From assembly GCF_041262525.1 (NCBI RefSeq), contig NZ_JBGCCK010000027.1, positions 1-64,000 of the forward strand: a DNA stretch of 64,000 bases, given 5' to 3'. Under the pieces are notes generated by a model. The model was not told the DNA's origin and searched no databases. It saw only the letters and a program-made list of their open reading frames with translations. Both the position numbers and the translations under genes were made by a program. Positions 27,609-37,215 of the stretch are shown piece by piece (the first letter of the stretch is position 1; each line of letters opens with the position of its first letter). This DNA is from Streptacidiphilus sp041262525 (GTDB lineage: Bacteria > Actinomycetota > Actinomycetes > Streptomycetales > Streptomycetaceae).

Positions 27609-27758
27609 GACAACCTCTCTGCCGAGGGAATCGGAGGGAGTTACCCAATGACATGGCCGGAGGGAACGGCCGGGGGAAGTGTGCCGTGCGCGGGTTGGAC
27701 GCCGAAGGGGCGGCGAAGGGGCGACGAGCCGAACAGGCGACGAAATCCGGGGCGTTGC

Positions 27759-28880
27759 TCAGTTCTCCAGCTTCGCCGCCACCCAGGCGTGGAACGCCTG
27801 GATGTGGTGCTCGCTGGGCACCAGCACGCCGCCGCGCGCGTAGGCGCGCGAGGACATGCCGGGTTGGCAGCGCTCGCAGGCATCGAAATCCTGCAGGTTG
27901 ACGCGGTGGAACAGCTCCACCGAGCGCGACAGGTCCGTGCCCGCGTCGACGACATCCTTGCGGAAGAGCCAGTCGCACTCCACGATCGTCCGGTCGGCGG
28001 CCAGGGGGAACATCCGGAGCACGATGACCTGGTCGGGGACGAGGTTGACGAAGGTCTGCGGCTTGACGGTGATGGCGTAGTAGCGGCGGTCCTGCTCCGG
28101 GGTGACGTTCGCGATCCGCGCCACGCCGGCGCTGCCGTCGATGGTGAAGCCCTCCGCCTTCGGCGCGAACTCCGCACCGTGGCCCACGTAGTACTGGGCT
28201 GCGTAGCCGCGCGCGAACTCCGGGAGAACGTCGGTGAGTTCGGGGTGGATGGTGGCGCAGTGATAGCACTCCATGAAGTTCTCGACGATCAGTTTCCAGT
28301 TGGCCGCGACGTCGTAGCGGATCCGCCGCCCGACCGCCAGTTCGGCGGCCTGGTAGCGCTCGATCGCCTCGGGGTCGCCGAGCCGTTCGGTGGCGGCGCC
28401 GACGACGTCCAGCTCGAAGGAGGGCGGCTCGTCGGCGAGGCAGACCCAGACGTAGCCGAGCCACTCGCGGACATGGACCGCGATCAGTCCGTAGGTCGTG
28501 CGGTCGATGTCGGGCATGGTGGCCAGGTTGGGCGCGGCGACGAGCCGCCCGTCCAGATCGTAGGACCAGGCGTGGTACGTGCAGCGCAGTGTGCGACGGA
28601 CCTCGCCGGACTCCTCGCTGCACAGCTGCGCGCCCCGGTGTCGGCACACGTTGAGGAACGCCCGGACCGCGCCGTCGCGCGAGCGGGTGACGATCACGCT
28701 CTCGCGGCCGACCTGGACCGTCCGGAAGCGCCCCGGCGCGTCCACGTCGGAGGCGCGGACGGCGCAGAACCAGAGCGACTCGAAGATCCGCTCCTGCTCG
28801 GCAGCGAAGACCTCCGCCGAGGTGTAGGCGTCGCCGGGCAGGGTGCTGAGCAGGCTGGGCGGAAGCTCGGTCGCGGTCAC
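27759..28880 (-). CDS. Rieske oxygenase, glycine betaine monooxygenase-type (GbcA-like)
   Basis: A 373-residue aromatic-ring-hydroxylase-type oxygenase. The Rieske ligands are C79, H81, C100 and H103 (NVCRHRGAQL, CTYHAWSY). The catalytic iron site is in ENFMECYHCATIHPEL (His207, His212). With dimethylglycine oxidase directly upstream in the same direction (50-bp gap) and sarcosine oxidase nearby, betaine N-demethylation to dimethylglycine is the best-supported role; carnitine or another quaternary amine cannot be excluded. No cognate flavin/ferredoxin reductase lies in the locus. GTG 28880 is the family start. Confidence 0.8.
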   Translation of the reverse strand: MTATELPPSLLSTLPGDAYTSAEVFAAEQERIFESLWFCAVRASDVDAPGRFRTVQVGRESVIVTRSRDGAVRAFLNVCRHRGAQLCSEESGEVRRTLRCTYHAWSYDLDGRLVAAPNLATMPDIDRTTYGLIAVHVREWLGYVWVCLADEPPSFELDVVGAATERLGDPEAIERYQAAELAVGRRIRYDVAANWKLIVENFMECYHCATIHPELTDVLPEFARGYAAQYYVGHGAEFAPKAEGFTIDGSAGVARIANVTPEQDRRYYAITVKPQTFVNLVPDQVIVLRMFPLAADRTIVECDWLFRKDVVDAGTDLSRSVELFHRVNLQDFDACERCQPGMSSRAYARGGVLVPSEHHIQAFHAWVAAKLEN

Positions 28881-28930
28881 GGGCGGGCTGCCTCTCTGCG
28901 GGTCTGAAACAACGACTTGGACGGACCGTC

Positions 28931-31372
28931 TTACGCGCGGATGCGGGCCATGGTCGGGTCGAAGAGCGGCTCGGCGGCGACCCGGGCGGGCAGCAGTTCG
29001 CCGAAGTACTCGACCTCGACGCGCGTGCCGGGCGTAGCGACGGACGCGGGCAGCCAGGCGTAGGCGATCGAGGCGCCGACGCTGTAGCCGAACGCCGCGC
29101 TGGTCACGTAGCCGACCGGCTCGCCGTCGACGTGGACCGGCTCGCGGCCCATCACCACCGCGTGCGGATCGTCCAGCAGCAGTGGGCAGAGCCGGCGCGC
29201 GGCACGGGACTCGTCCAGGCCGAGCAGCGCCTCGCGGCCGAGAAACGGGCCCTTCTCCCTCCGCACCGCGAAGCCGAGCCCCGCCTCGTAGGGGTTGTGC
29301 TCGGCCGTCAGGTCGGCGCCCCAGGAGCGGTAGCCCTTCTCCAGCCGCATGCTGTTGAACGCGCTGCGCCCGGCCGCGAGGACGCCGAGCGGCTGCCCGG
29401 CCCGCCAGAGCGTGTCCCAGAGCCGCTGCCCGAGATCGGCGCTGGTGTAGAGCTCCCAGCCGAGCTCGCCGACGTAGGAGAGGCGCATCGCGGTGACCGG
29501 GACCTCGCCGACGAAAGCCTCCTTCGCCTTGAAGTAGCCGAAGCCGCGGTGCGAGAAGTCCGCCTCCGTGAGCGGCTGGACGAGCTCGCGGGCCAGTGGC
29601 CCCCAGACGCCGACGCAGCAGGTTCCGCCGGTGATGTCGCGGACCTGGACTGCGGAATCCACGGGCAGATGTCGGCGGAACCAGTCCAGGTCGACCGGGC
29701 CGTTGGCGCCGACCTGGAACCTGTCTGCGCCGAGCCGGGCCACGGTCAGGTCGCTGCGCACGCCACCCGACTCGGCGAGCAGCAGCGTGTAGGTCACAGA
29801 ACCGACAGGTCGCTCCAGTTGATTGCTGGTCAGGTATTGAAGGAAGGGGAGAGCACCCGGTCCGGACACCTCCAGCCGCTTGAGCGGCGTCATGTCGAAG
29901 AGCCCCACGCGTGCGCGCACCGCCAGGGCCTCGGCCCCCGCGATCGGGGACCAGTAGCGCGACGCCCACGCCCCGCGCTCCGGCACCTCGGCGACCTCGG
30001 GGAGCGTGGCGTTCGCCTCGTACCAGTGCGGGCGCTCCCAGCCGCCGGCCTCCAGGAAGACGGCGCCGAGTTCGCGCTGCCGCGCGTGGAAGGGCGAGAC
30101 CCGCAGCGGGCGCGGCTCCTCCATCGGCTGGAGCGGGTGCAGGATGTCGTAGACCTCGACGAAGTTCTGGCAGCTGCGCCGCCGCACGTACGCGGGGGCC
30201 AGCTGCACCGGATCGAAGCGGTTCAGCTCGCATTCGTGCACGTCCGTGCCGGGCTCGCCGTCGACCAGCCACTGGGCCAACACCCGTGCGACGCCCGCCG
30301 AGTGCGTCACCCACACGGCCTCGGCGACCCAGAAGCCGCGCAGCTCGGGGGCCTCGCCGAGCAGCGGGAAGCCGTCGGGGGTGAACGAGAAGACGCCGTT
30401 GATGCCCTCCTCGACCTTCGCGCCGCCGAGCGCGGGCAGCAGCGTGCGCGCGTCCTGCCAGGCGGGCGCGAAGTCCTCCTCGGTGAACGGCAGCACCGAC
30501 GGCATCGCCATGCCGTCCGGCAGCCTGTCGACGTCCACGGTGAGCGGCCGGTGTGCGTAGGAACCGATGCCGAGGCGGTCCACGTGTTCGCGGAAGTAGA
30601 GATCCCGGTCCTGGTGCCGCAGGATCGGGCGGGAGGCCTCCAGCGCCTCGGAGTTGACGCCGGCCAGCGCGGCGAGCGGCGTCGTGCGCGCGTACTGGTG
30701 GGCGAGCGGGACCAGCGGCACGGTGAGTCCGGCCATCCGACCGATGCGGGGGCCCCAGAAGCCCGCGCAGCTGACGACGAGGTCGGCGGGGAAGTCGCCC
30801 TGGTCCGTGGCGACGCCGCTGACCCGGCCGCCCGCCGAGGCGATTCCGGTCACCGTGTGCCCGCCGAGGAAGCGCGCTCCGCGCGCCATGGCACGGCGGG
30901 CCTGCGCCTCGCCGGCGCGGACGGCCTTGGCCAGGCCGTCGTCGGGCGTGTGGAACCCGCCCAGGACCTGCTCGCGGTCGAGCAGCGGGTGCAGCGTCAC
31001 GCACTCGTCCGGGCCGAGCAGTCGACCGCGTACGCCCCAGGACGCGGCGAAGCCGGCCCGGCGCTTGAGCTCCTCGACGCGCTCCGGAGTGGTCGCGACC
31101 TCCAGACCGCCGACCGGGCGGAAGCACCACTCGCCGTCGAGCGTCAGCTCCCGGTACTTGGCGACGGTGTAGGCGGCGAACTCCGTCATCGCCTTCGAGG
31201 GGTTGGTCTGGAAGACCAGGCCCGGCGCGTGCGAGCTGGAGCCGCCGGTGGCGAAGAGGGGGCCCTGGTCCAGGACGGTGACGTCGGTCCAGCCGCGCTC
31301 GGTGAGCTCGTCGGCCAGCGCGCAGCCGACGATGCCCGCGCCGATCACCACGACCTTCGGTTGGGCTGCCAC
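28931..31372 (-). CDS. dmgO: dimethylglycine oxidase-like FAD/folate enzyme
   Basis: An 813-residue protein matching Arthrobacter-type dimethylglycine oxidase (about 830). Residues 1-400 are a FAD amine oxidase (VVVIGAGIVGCALADELTERG, then the SSSHAPGLVFQTNPSK segment with His48 typical of covalent flavin sites in this group). Residues about 430-810 are GcvT-like, binding tetrahydrofolate (VRVGLFDMTPLKRLEVSGPGA, TAMRLSYVGELGWELY). It converts dimethylglycine to sarcosine, passing formaldehyde to folate. It is first in an operon with the Rieske gene and divergent from the permease. Confidence 0.88.
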   Translation of the reverse strand: MAAQPKVVVIGAGIVGCALADELTERGWTDVTVLDQGPLFATGGSSSHAPGLVFQTNPSKAMTEFAAYTVAKYRELTLDGEWCFRPVGGLEVATTPERVEELKRRAGFAASWGVRGRLLGPDECVTLHPLLDREQVLGGFHTPDDGLAKAVRAGEAQARRAMARGARFLGGHTVTGIASAGGRVSGVATDQGDFPADLVVSCAGFWGPRIGRMAGLTVPLVPLAHQYARTTPLAALAGVNSEALEASRPILRHQDRDLYFREHVDRLGIGSYAHRPLTVDVDRLPDGMAMPSVLPFTEEDFAPAWQDARTLLPALGGAKVEEGINGVFSFTPDGFPLLGEAPELRGFWVAEAVWVTHSAGVARVLAQWLVDGEPGTDVHECELNRFDPVQLAPAYVRRRSCQNFVEVYDILHPLQPMEEPRPLRVSPFHARQRELGAVFLEAGGWERPHWYEANATLPEVAEVPERGAWASRYWSPIAGAEALAVRARVGLFDMTPLKRLEVSGPGALPFLQYLTSNQLERPVGSVTYTLLLAESGGVRSDLTVARLGADRFQVGANGPVDLDWFRRHLPVDSAVQVRDITGGTCCVGVWGPLARELVQPLTEADFSHRGFGYFKAKEAFVGEVPVTAMRLSYVGELGWELYTSADLGQRLWDTLWRAGQPLGVLAAGRSAFNSMRLEKGYRSWGADLTAEHNPYEAGLGFAVRREKGPFLGREALLGLDESRAARRLCPLLLDDPHAVVMGREPVHVDGEPVGYVTSAAFGYSVGASIAYAWLPASVATPGTRVEVEYFGELLPARVAAEPLFDPTMARIRA

Positions 31373-31401
31373 GTGGTCCGTCCCCTCTGTCGGATGGGCG
31401 A

Positions 31402-31610
31402 GTGTTGCGGATGGCGCATGGCAGTGCGGGATATGAAACAGGGTCGGTCCGGCGCGAGGGGCATGTCAAGGGCGAGTCGGACGCCTCGTCAAAGAGCAGG
31501 GTCACAGCGGAAATTGTGGGCCTGCAGTGGCTCTTGACACCCCTTCGGGGCGATCCCCATACTCGGCGGCACGTTGCGCATCGAGGCAGTTGTCTCACTT
31601 GGCGCAACCC
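31402..31610. promoter_or_regulatory. divergent control region of dmgO and the permease
   Basis: A strong promoter for the permease reads TTGACA (31534-31539), 18 bases, CATACT (31558-31563). Four TTGCG/CGCAA-type words occur: GTGTTGCGGATGGCGCATGG near 31402-31421, GTTGCGC at 31573-31579 and GCGCAAC at 31602-31608. They resemble the palindrome TACGCAA-N4-TTGCGTA between betA and soxB, so a shared regulator, perhaps the local IclR protein, is suggested. TGAAACA at 31434-31440 also recurs at other promoters of the locus. Confidence 0.5.
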
Positions 31611-31626
31611 TCCTGAGGAGGCGGCC

Positions 31627-33177
31627 ATGCGTCCCGACACCACGAGCGCCGTCAGACCCGGCGACGACACCCACGACCTGGCCCGGTTCGGATACAAGCA
31701 GGAGCTCGAGCGCTCGCTCGGCTCCTTCTCCAGTTTCGCGGCCGGATTCAGCTATATCTCCATCATGACCGGCGTGTTCCAGCTCTTCGGCTTCGGCTTC
31801 GCCTCGGGCGGACCGGCGTTCATCTGGAGCTGGCCGCTGATCTTCCTCGGTCAGCTGTGCGTCGCGCTCTGCTTCGCGGAGATGGCCGGGCAGTACCCGC
31901 TGGCCGGCGGCGTCTACCAGTGGTCCAAGCAGATCGCCCGGCCCGTCACCTCGTGGATGGCCGGCTGGATCATGGCCGTGGGCGCGGTCGTCACCGCGGC
32001 GGCCGTGGCCGTCGCGTACCAGGTGATCCTGCCGCAGGTCTCGCTCGCCTTCCAGATCGTCGGCGGCGCAGCCGACGCGGGGCAGACCGCCACACCGAAC
32101 GGCGCGAAGAACGCGATCCTGCTCGGTCTGGGTCTGGTCGTCTTCACGACGGTCGTCAACATGGTCGGGGTCCGGCTGATGGCGAAGATCAACAACATCG
32201 GCGTCGCCGTCGAACTGACCGCCGTCACGCTGCTCATCGTCATGCTGGCCGTGCACATCCGACGCGGTCCGCAGGTCGTCCTGCAGACACAGGGCGCTGG
32301 GGCGGGCACCTCGCTCGGCTATCTGGGAGCCTTCATGATCGCCTCGATCATGAGCGCCTACGTCTTCTACGGCTTCGACACGGCGGGCGCCCTCGCCGAG
32401 GAGACCCGCGAACCGCGCCGCCACGCGCCCCGGGCCATCCTGCGCGCCATCACCGCGGCCTTCGTCGCGGGCGGGCTGCTGATGCTGGTCGGCATGATGG
32501 CGGTCGGCAACATCAAGGCCCAGGAGCTCGGCACGCTCGGCATGCCCTACCTGATCAAGTCCACGCTGGGGAACGGCCTGGGTGACGTCTTCCTGGTCTG
32601 CTCGGCCATCGCCGTCACCGTCTGCTGTCTCGCCGTGCAGACGGCGGCGATCCGGCTGGTCTTCGCGATGGCGAGGGACGGGCGACTGCCCTTCGGGCGG
32701 GCGCTGTCCCAGGTGTCCCCGCGTTCGCGGACCCCCGTGGTTCCCGCGCTGCTGACCGGCGTGCTGACGATCGTGCTGCTGCTCGTCAACATCGGCAACC
32801 AGCGGGCCTTCTACATCCTGACCTCGGTCGCGATCATCCTCTTCTACATCCCCTACCTGATGGTGACCGCGCCGATGCTGCTGCGGCGGCTGCGCGGCGA
32901 CTGGCCCGCGCCCGGTCACGGCCCGTGGTTCAACCTCGGGCGGTGGGGGCTTCCGGTCAACCTGGTCGCGGTCGTCTACGGCGCGGCGATGACCGTCAAC
33001 CTCGCCTGGCCGCGCCCCGAGGTCTACGGCACCGACCACTGGTACTACCAGTGGGGCGCGATCGTCTTCACCGCCGTCATCGTCGCCGTCGGCCTCGGCC
33101 TCTACCTGCGCTACCGGCGCGGGACGGCGGCGAACCCGGCGGCCCCGGTCGTCGCGGGGCAACCTGCCGAGGGCTGA
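31627..33177 (+). CDS. APC family amino acid/amine permease
   Basis: A 516-residue transporter with about 12 hydrophobic helices. The start of the core is FGYKQELERSLGSFSSFAAGFSYISIMTG, and the consensus helix 2-3 loop is FAEMAGQYPLAGGVYQWSK, typical of amino acid-choline-type permeases of the APC superfamily. ATG 31627 follows CTGAGGAGG. Within the choline/betaine locus and divergent from dmgO, uptake of choline, betaine or a related methylamine is the likely job; specificity is not visible in sequence. Confidence 0.85.
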   Translation: MRPDTTSAVRPGDDTHDLARFGYKQELERSLGSFSSFAAGFSYISIMTGVFQLFGFGFASGGPAFIWSWPLIFLGQLCVALCFAEMAGQYPLAGGVYQWSKQIARPVTSWMAGWIMAVGAVVTAAAVAVAYQVILPQVSLAFQIVGGAADAGQTATPNGAKNAILLGLGLVVFTTVVNMVGVRLMAKINNIGVAVELTAVTLLIVMLAVHIRRGPQVVLQTQGAGAGTSLGYLGAFMIASIMSAYVFYGFDTAGALAEETREPRRHAPRAILRAITAAFVAGGLLMLVGMMAVGNIKAQELGTLGMPYLIKSTLGNGLGDVFLVCSAIAVTVCCLAVQTAAIRLVFAMARDGRLPFGRALSQVSPRSRTPVVPALLTGVLTIVLLLVNIGNQRAFYILTSVAIILFYIPYLMVTAPMLLRRLRGDWPAPGHGPWFNLGRWGLPVNLVAVVYGAAMTVNLAWPRPEVYGTDHWYYQWGAIVFTAVIVAVGLGLYLRYRRGTAANPAAPVVAGQPAEG

Positions 33178-33194
33178 CGGGCCGAACGGTCCCG

Positions 33195-33989
33195 CTAGCC
33201 CGCCTGCCACCCGTCCGCGCGAGTCGTGGGTGGGTGGCCCAGGCGCGTGGAGATCTCGGCGGCGGCCGCGCACACGGCGGCCGCCGTCGCCCGCAGCCGC
33301 GCCCTGGTCAGGCGGAAGGACGGGCCCGATGCGCTGACCGCGCCGACGACCTGGCCGTGGTAGGCGAAGAGCGGCGCGGCCACGGCGTTCAGGCCCGGCT
33401 CCAACTCCTCCACCGTGCTGGCGAATCCGTCGCGCAGCACCGACACCAGCTGGGCGCGCAGCGCGGCCGGGTCGGTCAGCGTGCGGTCGGTGAAGCGCGT
33501 GAGCGGCGCGGCCAGGGCCTCCTCCAGCAGGGCCGGGGCGAGATGGGCGAGCAGCACCTTGCCGCTGGAGGTCGCGTGCAGCGGAGTGCGCTGACCGACC
33601 CAGTTGTGCGTGGTCAGCGCGGAGGGGCCGAGCACCTGGTCGATGTTGACCGCCGCATCGCGGTCCAGGATGGCGATGTTGATGGTCTCGCCCAGCTCGG
33701 CCGCCAGCCGCTCGCAGACCGGACGGCTCTGCTGCGACAGGTCCAGCCGAACCGTCGCCGCCCCGGCCAGCCGGACCAGCCCCAGCCCCAGCCGGTACTT
33801 GCCGCGCTCCCCGGACTGCTCCAGCAGCCCGCGCAACTCCAGCGCGGCGGCGAGCCGGAACGCGGTCGATTTGTGCACGCCCAGCTCGGCCGCGATCTCG
33901 GTGACCCCCGACTCGCCGGTGCGAGCCAGGAGTTCGAGTATCGTCACGGCCCGGTCGACCGACTGGACCGGGGACTCACCGTTGCTCAT
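33195..33989 (-). CDS. IclR family transcriptional regulator
   Basis: A 264-residue regulator. The helix-turn-helix spans about residues 10-75 (VQSVDRAVTILELLARTGESGVTEIAAELGVHKSTAFRLAAALE), followed by an IclR effector domain (GQRTPLHATSSGKVLLA, GAVSASGPSFRLT). ATG 33989 begins MSNGESPVQSVDRA. It is on the betA strand, 105 bases downstream of it, so it is probably cotranscribed and controls the choline-to-glycine genes. The best operator candidates are the TTGCG/CGCAA palindromes upstream of soxB and the permease. Confidence 0.88.
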   Translation of the reverse strand: MSNGESPVQSVDRAVTILELLARTGESGVTEIAAELGVHKSTAFRLAAALELRGLLEQSGERGKYRLGLGLVRLAGAATVRLDLSQQSRPVCERLAAELGETINIAILDRDAAVNIDQVLGPSALTTHNWVGQRTPLHATSSGKVLLAHLAPALLEEALAAPLTRFTDRTLTDPAALRAQLVSVLRDGFASTVEELEPGLNAVAAPLFAYHGQVVGAVSASGPSFRLTRARLRATAAAVCAAAAEISTRLGHPPTTRADGWQAG

Positions 33990-34094
33990 CCTTGCCTCAT
34001 CGCGCTTCGTCTCGGCTCCGCTCCGGCGGGACGCCGGCTTCGTTCGTGCCTCACTACGCCGGCCCCCCACCTGCGCTGCGCCTCGACTCGCCGC

Positions 34095-35774
34095 TTACCC
34101 CGCAACATTATGTCGGTAGAACGGCAAGTCCTCCGGCGGCAGCGGAGTGTTGCCGAGAATCAGGTCCGCCGCCTTCTCCGCCAGCATCATCACCGGCGCG
34201 TAGATGTTGCCGTTCGTCACGTAGCGCATCGCCGACGCGTCCACGACGTGCAGGCCCTCGACCCCGTGCACGCCCATCGTGGTCGGGTCGACCACCGACA
34301 TCTCGTCCGTGCCCATCCGGCAGGTGCAGGAGGGGTGCAGGGCGGTCTCTCCGTCGCGGGCGACCCAGTCGAGGACCTGCTCGTCGCTCTCCACCTGCGG
34401 GCCGGGGGAGATCTCGCCGCCGCTGAACGGGGCGAACGCGGGCTGGCCGAGGATCCGCCTGGTGACCCGGATCGCCTCTACCCACTCGCGGCGGTCCTGC
34501 TCGGTGGACAGGTAGTTGAAGCGCAGCTCCGGCTTGACCCGGGGGTCGTTCGAGGTGATCCGCACCGAGCCGCGCGCGTCCGAGTACATCGGCCCGATAT
34601 GGACCTGGTAGCCGTGGCCGCCGGCCGGGGCCGAGCCGTCGTAGCGGACGGCGATCGGCAGGAAGTGGAACATCAGGTTGGGGTAGGCGACCTCCTCGTT
34701 GCTGCGGACGAACCCGCCGCCCTCGAAGTGGTTGGTCGCCCCGGGCCCCTGGCGCAGGAAGAGCCACCGGGCACCGATGAACGGCCGTCGCCAGAGCTTG
34801 AGCTGGGGCTGCACCGAGACCGGTTGTGTGCAGGCGTGCTGGACGTAGACCTCCAGGTGGTCCTGCAGGTTCTCGCCGACGCCGGGCAGCGCGTGGACCG
34901 GCTCGATGCCGAGGGAGGCCAGCAGCTTCGGGTCGCCGACGCCGGAGAGCTGAAGCAGCTGCGGGGAGTTGATCGCGCCGCCGCAGAGAATCACCTTGCC
35001 TGCCCGGAGCTGTCGCACCACCCCACCCCGGGTCGCGGAGTACTCGACGCCGACGGCCCGCTTGCCCTCGAAGAGCACCCGGTGCACCAGCGTGCGGGTG
35101 CGCACCTCCAGGTTCGGGCGGCCGAGGACCGGGTGCAGATAGGCGCGGGCCGCGCTCAGCCTGCGGCCCCGGTGCAGATTCCGGTCGAAGGGTGCGAAGC
35201 CCTCCTGGCGGAAGCCGTTGACGTCGTCGGTCAGCGGGTAGCCGGCCTCCTGCACGGCGTCGAAGAACGCCGCGAACAGGGGACTGCCCGCCGGGCCGCG
35301 CTCCAGGACCAGCGGGCCGTGGTGGCCGCGGAAGCTTGCCTTCTCCTCCTTCTCCTCGCCCTGGTCGGCGAGGCAGTTCTCCATCCGCTTGAAGTAGGGC
35401 AGGCAGTGGGCGTAGTCCCAGCTCTCCATGCCCGGATCGGCGGCCCAGCGCTCGTAGTCCAGCGGGTTCCCGCGCTGGAAGATCATGCCGTTGATGCTGC
35501 TGGAGCCGCCCAGCACCTTGCCCCTGGCGTGGTAGATCCGCCGGTCGTTCATGTGCGGTTCGGGCTCCGACTGGTACTTCCAGTCGTAGAAACGGCTGCC
35601 GATCGGAAAGGTCAGCGCGGCCGGCATGTGGATGAAGACGTCCCACAGCGAGTCGGGACGTCCGGCCTCCAGCATCAGGACGCGGTGGGTCGGGTCGGCG
35701 CTGAGGCGGGCCGCGAGCGCGCAGCCCGCCGAGCCGCCGCCGACGATGACGAAGTCGTACTGACGCAGGGTCAT
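34095..35774 (-). CDS. betA: choline dehydrogenase-type GMC oxidoreductase
   Basis: A 559-residue flavoprotein, the length of BetA. It has the ADP-binding FVIVGGGSAGCALAARLS at the N-terminus, GMC signature 1 near GKVLGGSSSINGMIFQRGN, GMC signature 2 GGAINSPQLLQLSGVG and the active-site region HPSCTCRMGTDEMSVVD. It would oxidise choline to betaine aldehyde, and probably on to glycine betaine, since no separate aldehyde dehydrogenase is present here. ATG 35774 follows GGAGGAAC; an upstream in-frame ATG at 35807 is less likely. It is divergent from soxB across a perfect palindrome. Confidence 0.87.
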   Translation of the reverse strand: MTLRQYDFVIVGGGSAGCALAARLSADPTHRVLMLEAGRPDSLWDVFIHMPAALTFPIGSRFYDWKYQSEPEPHMNDRRIYHARGKVLGGSSSINGMIFQRGNPLDYERWAADPGMESWDYAHCLPYFKRMENCLADQGEEKEEKASFRGHHGPLVLERGPAGSPLFAAFFDAVQEAGYPLTDDVNGFRQEGFAPFDRNLHRGRRLSAARAYLHPVLGRPNLEVRTRTLVHRVLFEGKRAVGVEYSATRGGVVRQLRAGKVILCGGAINSPQLLQLSGVGDPKLLASLGIEPVHALPGVGENLQDHLEVYVQHACTQPVSVQPQLKLWRRPFIGARWLFLRQGPGATNHFEGGGFVRSNEEVAYPNLMFHFLPIAVRYDGSAPAGGHGYQVHIGPMYSDARGSVRITSNDPRVKPELRFNYLSTEQDRREWVEAIRVTRRILGQPAFAPFSGGEISPGPQVESDEQVLDWVARDGETALHPSCTCRMGTDEMSVVDPTTMGVHGVEGLHVVDASAMRYVTNGNIYAPVMMLAEKAADLILGNTPLPPEDLPFYRHNVAG

Positions 35775-35829
35775 GTGGGGTTCCTCCGCAGAGTGACGAC
35801 GGGTCAATGTTCGACGCAGTGTTGATGGT

Positions 35830-35847
35830 TACGCAACCCATTGCGTA
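35830..35847. promoter_or_regulatory. palindromic operator between betA and soxB
   Basis: A perfect palindrome TACGCAA-CCCA-TTGCGTA. It stands 56 bases from the betA start and 64 from soxB. An 11-base word GTCTGAAACAA directly follows (35848-35858) and recurs exactly at 28902-28912, upstream of the Rieske gene. The likely binding protein is the locus IclR regulator. Confidence 0.6.
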
Positions 35848-35910
35848 GTCTGAAACAAGCACGAGGAGCCCAACGCACCATGCCGACCGCCTGCCACCAG
35901 GAGTCCGGTG

Positions 35911-37173
35911 ATGTCCTCTCAAGCGCCCGACACCGCTGCCCAGCTGCCCGAACACCCCGACTGGCTGTGGCGCAACCCCGATCCGAAGCCCGGCTACGAC
36001 GTCGTGATCGTCGGCGGGGGCGGTCACGGCCTCTCCACGGCCTACTACCTCGCCCGCGAGCACGGAATCCGCAACATCGCCGTGCTCGAACGCGGCTGGC
36101 TGGCCGGCGGCAACATGGCGCGCAACACGACGATCATCCGCTCCAACTACCTCTGCGAGGCCAGCGCCGCGATCTACGAGCACGCGCTGGGGCTCTGGGA
36201 GGCGTGGCCGCAGGAGCTCGACTACGACTTCCTGTTCAGCCAGCGAGGGGTGCTCAACCTCGCGCACACCCTGCAGGACGTGCGCGAGGGCGTCCGCCGC
36301 GTCAACGCCAACCGGCTGGGCGGCGTGGACGCCGAGTGGCTCGAGCCCGACGAGGTGAAGGCGTTCTGCCCGATCGTCGACGTCTCGCCCGACGTCCGCT
36401 ACCCGGTGCTCGGCGCGACGTTGCAGCGGCGCGGCGGCATCGCCAAGCACGACCACGTCGCCTGGGCCCTCGCCCGGCAGGCCGACGCGCTGGGCGTGGA
36501 CCTGATCCAGGGCTGCGAGGTCACCGGCTTCGTGCGGGACGGCCGGGACGGCGGCCCGGACGGTGGCGGCGCCGTCGTCGGCGTGGAGACGACGCGTGGA
36601 CGCATCGCGGCAGGCCGAGTCGCTCTGGCCGCAGCCGGCCACACCAGCGTGCTCGCCGACATGGTCGGACTGCGGCTGCCGCTGCAGAGCCACCCGCTCC
36701 AGGCGCTGGTCTCCGAGCTGTTGGAGCCGGTCCACCCGTGCGTGGTCATGTCCAACCACGTCCACGTCTACGTCAGCCAGGCCCACAAGGGCGAGCTGGT
36801 GATGGGCGCGGGGGTGGACTCCTACAACGGTTACGGGCAGCGCGGCTCGTTCCACTTGATCGAGCATCAGATGGCGGCCGCGCTGGAGCTGTTCCCGGTC
36901 TTCGCGCGCGCGCACGTGCTGCGCACCTGGGGCGGGATCGTGGATGTCACCCCCGACGCCTCGCCGATCATCGGGCCGACGCCCATCGACGGCCTCTACC
37001 TCAACTGCGGCTGGGGGACCGGCGGCTTCAAGGCGACGCCCGCCTCGGGCCGCGTCTACGCCCACACGATCGCGACCGGCACGCCGCACCCGCTCGCGGC
37101 GCCGTTCGGCCTTGAGCGCTTCACGACGGGCGCGCTCGTCGACGAGCACGGCGCGGCAGCCGTCGCGCACTGA
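35911..37173 (+). CDS. soxB: sarcosine oxidase, beta subunit
   Basis: A 420-residue flavin subunit of heterotetrameric sarcosine oxidase. The FAD site is DVVIVGGGGHGLSTAYYLA (about 30-48). The segment RRGGIAKHDHVAWALARQAD holds the His (about 180) expected to carry covalent FMN. Sarcosine would be oxidised to glycine with transfer of the methyl carbon to folate in the alpha subunit. AGGAG stands before both GTG 35908 and ATG 35911; ATG is chosen for spacing. First gene of soxBDAG. Confidence 0.93.
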   Translation: MSSQAPDTAAQLPEHPDWLWRNPDPKPGYDVVIVGGGGHGLSTAYYLAREHGIRNIAVLERGWLAGGNMARNTTIIRSNYLCEASAAIYEHALGLWEAWPQELDYDFLFSQRGVLNLAHTLQDVREGVRRVNANRLGGVDAEWLEPDEVKAFCPIVDVSPDVRYPVLGATLQRRGGIAKHDHVAWALARQADALGVDLIQGCEVTGFVRDGRDGGPDGGGAVVGVETTRGRIAAGRVALAAAGHTSVLADMVGLRLPLQSHPLQALVSELLEPVHPCVVMSNHVHVYVSQAHKGELVMGAGVDSYNGYGQRGSFHLIEHQMAAALELFPVFARAHVLRTWGGIVDVTPDASPIIGPTPIDGLYLNCGWGTGGFKATPASGRVYAHTIATGTPHPLAAPFGLERFTTGALVDEHGAAAVAH

Positions 37174-37215
37174 TCTTTCATGCCCGGCCATCTGTCACCC
37201 GTGGAGGGAGAGACT

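Noticed and set aside
27759..31697. 1312-codon minus-strand frame reading through the Rieske gene and dimethylglycine oxidase region
   Set aside because: Only the C-terminal 373 codons are the Rieske protein. The N-terminal part is an out-of-frame shadow of dimethylglycine oxidase, and that gene has its own start at 31372.
32925..35825. Long plus-strand frame across the IclR and BetA genes
   Set aside because: The predicted product is low complexity and antisense to two genes with clear motifs.
34108..37191. 1027-codon minus-strand frame over betA and soxB
   Set aside because: Composition is that of an antisense shadow; betA on the same strand is in another frame with an intact GMC signature.
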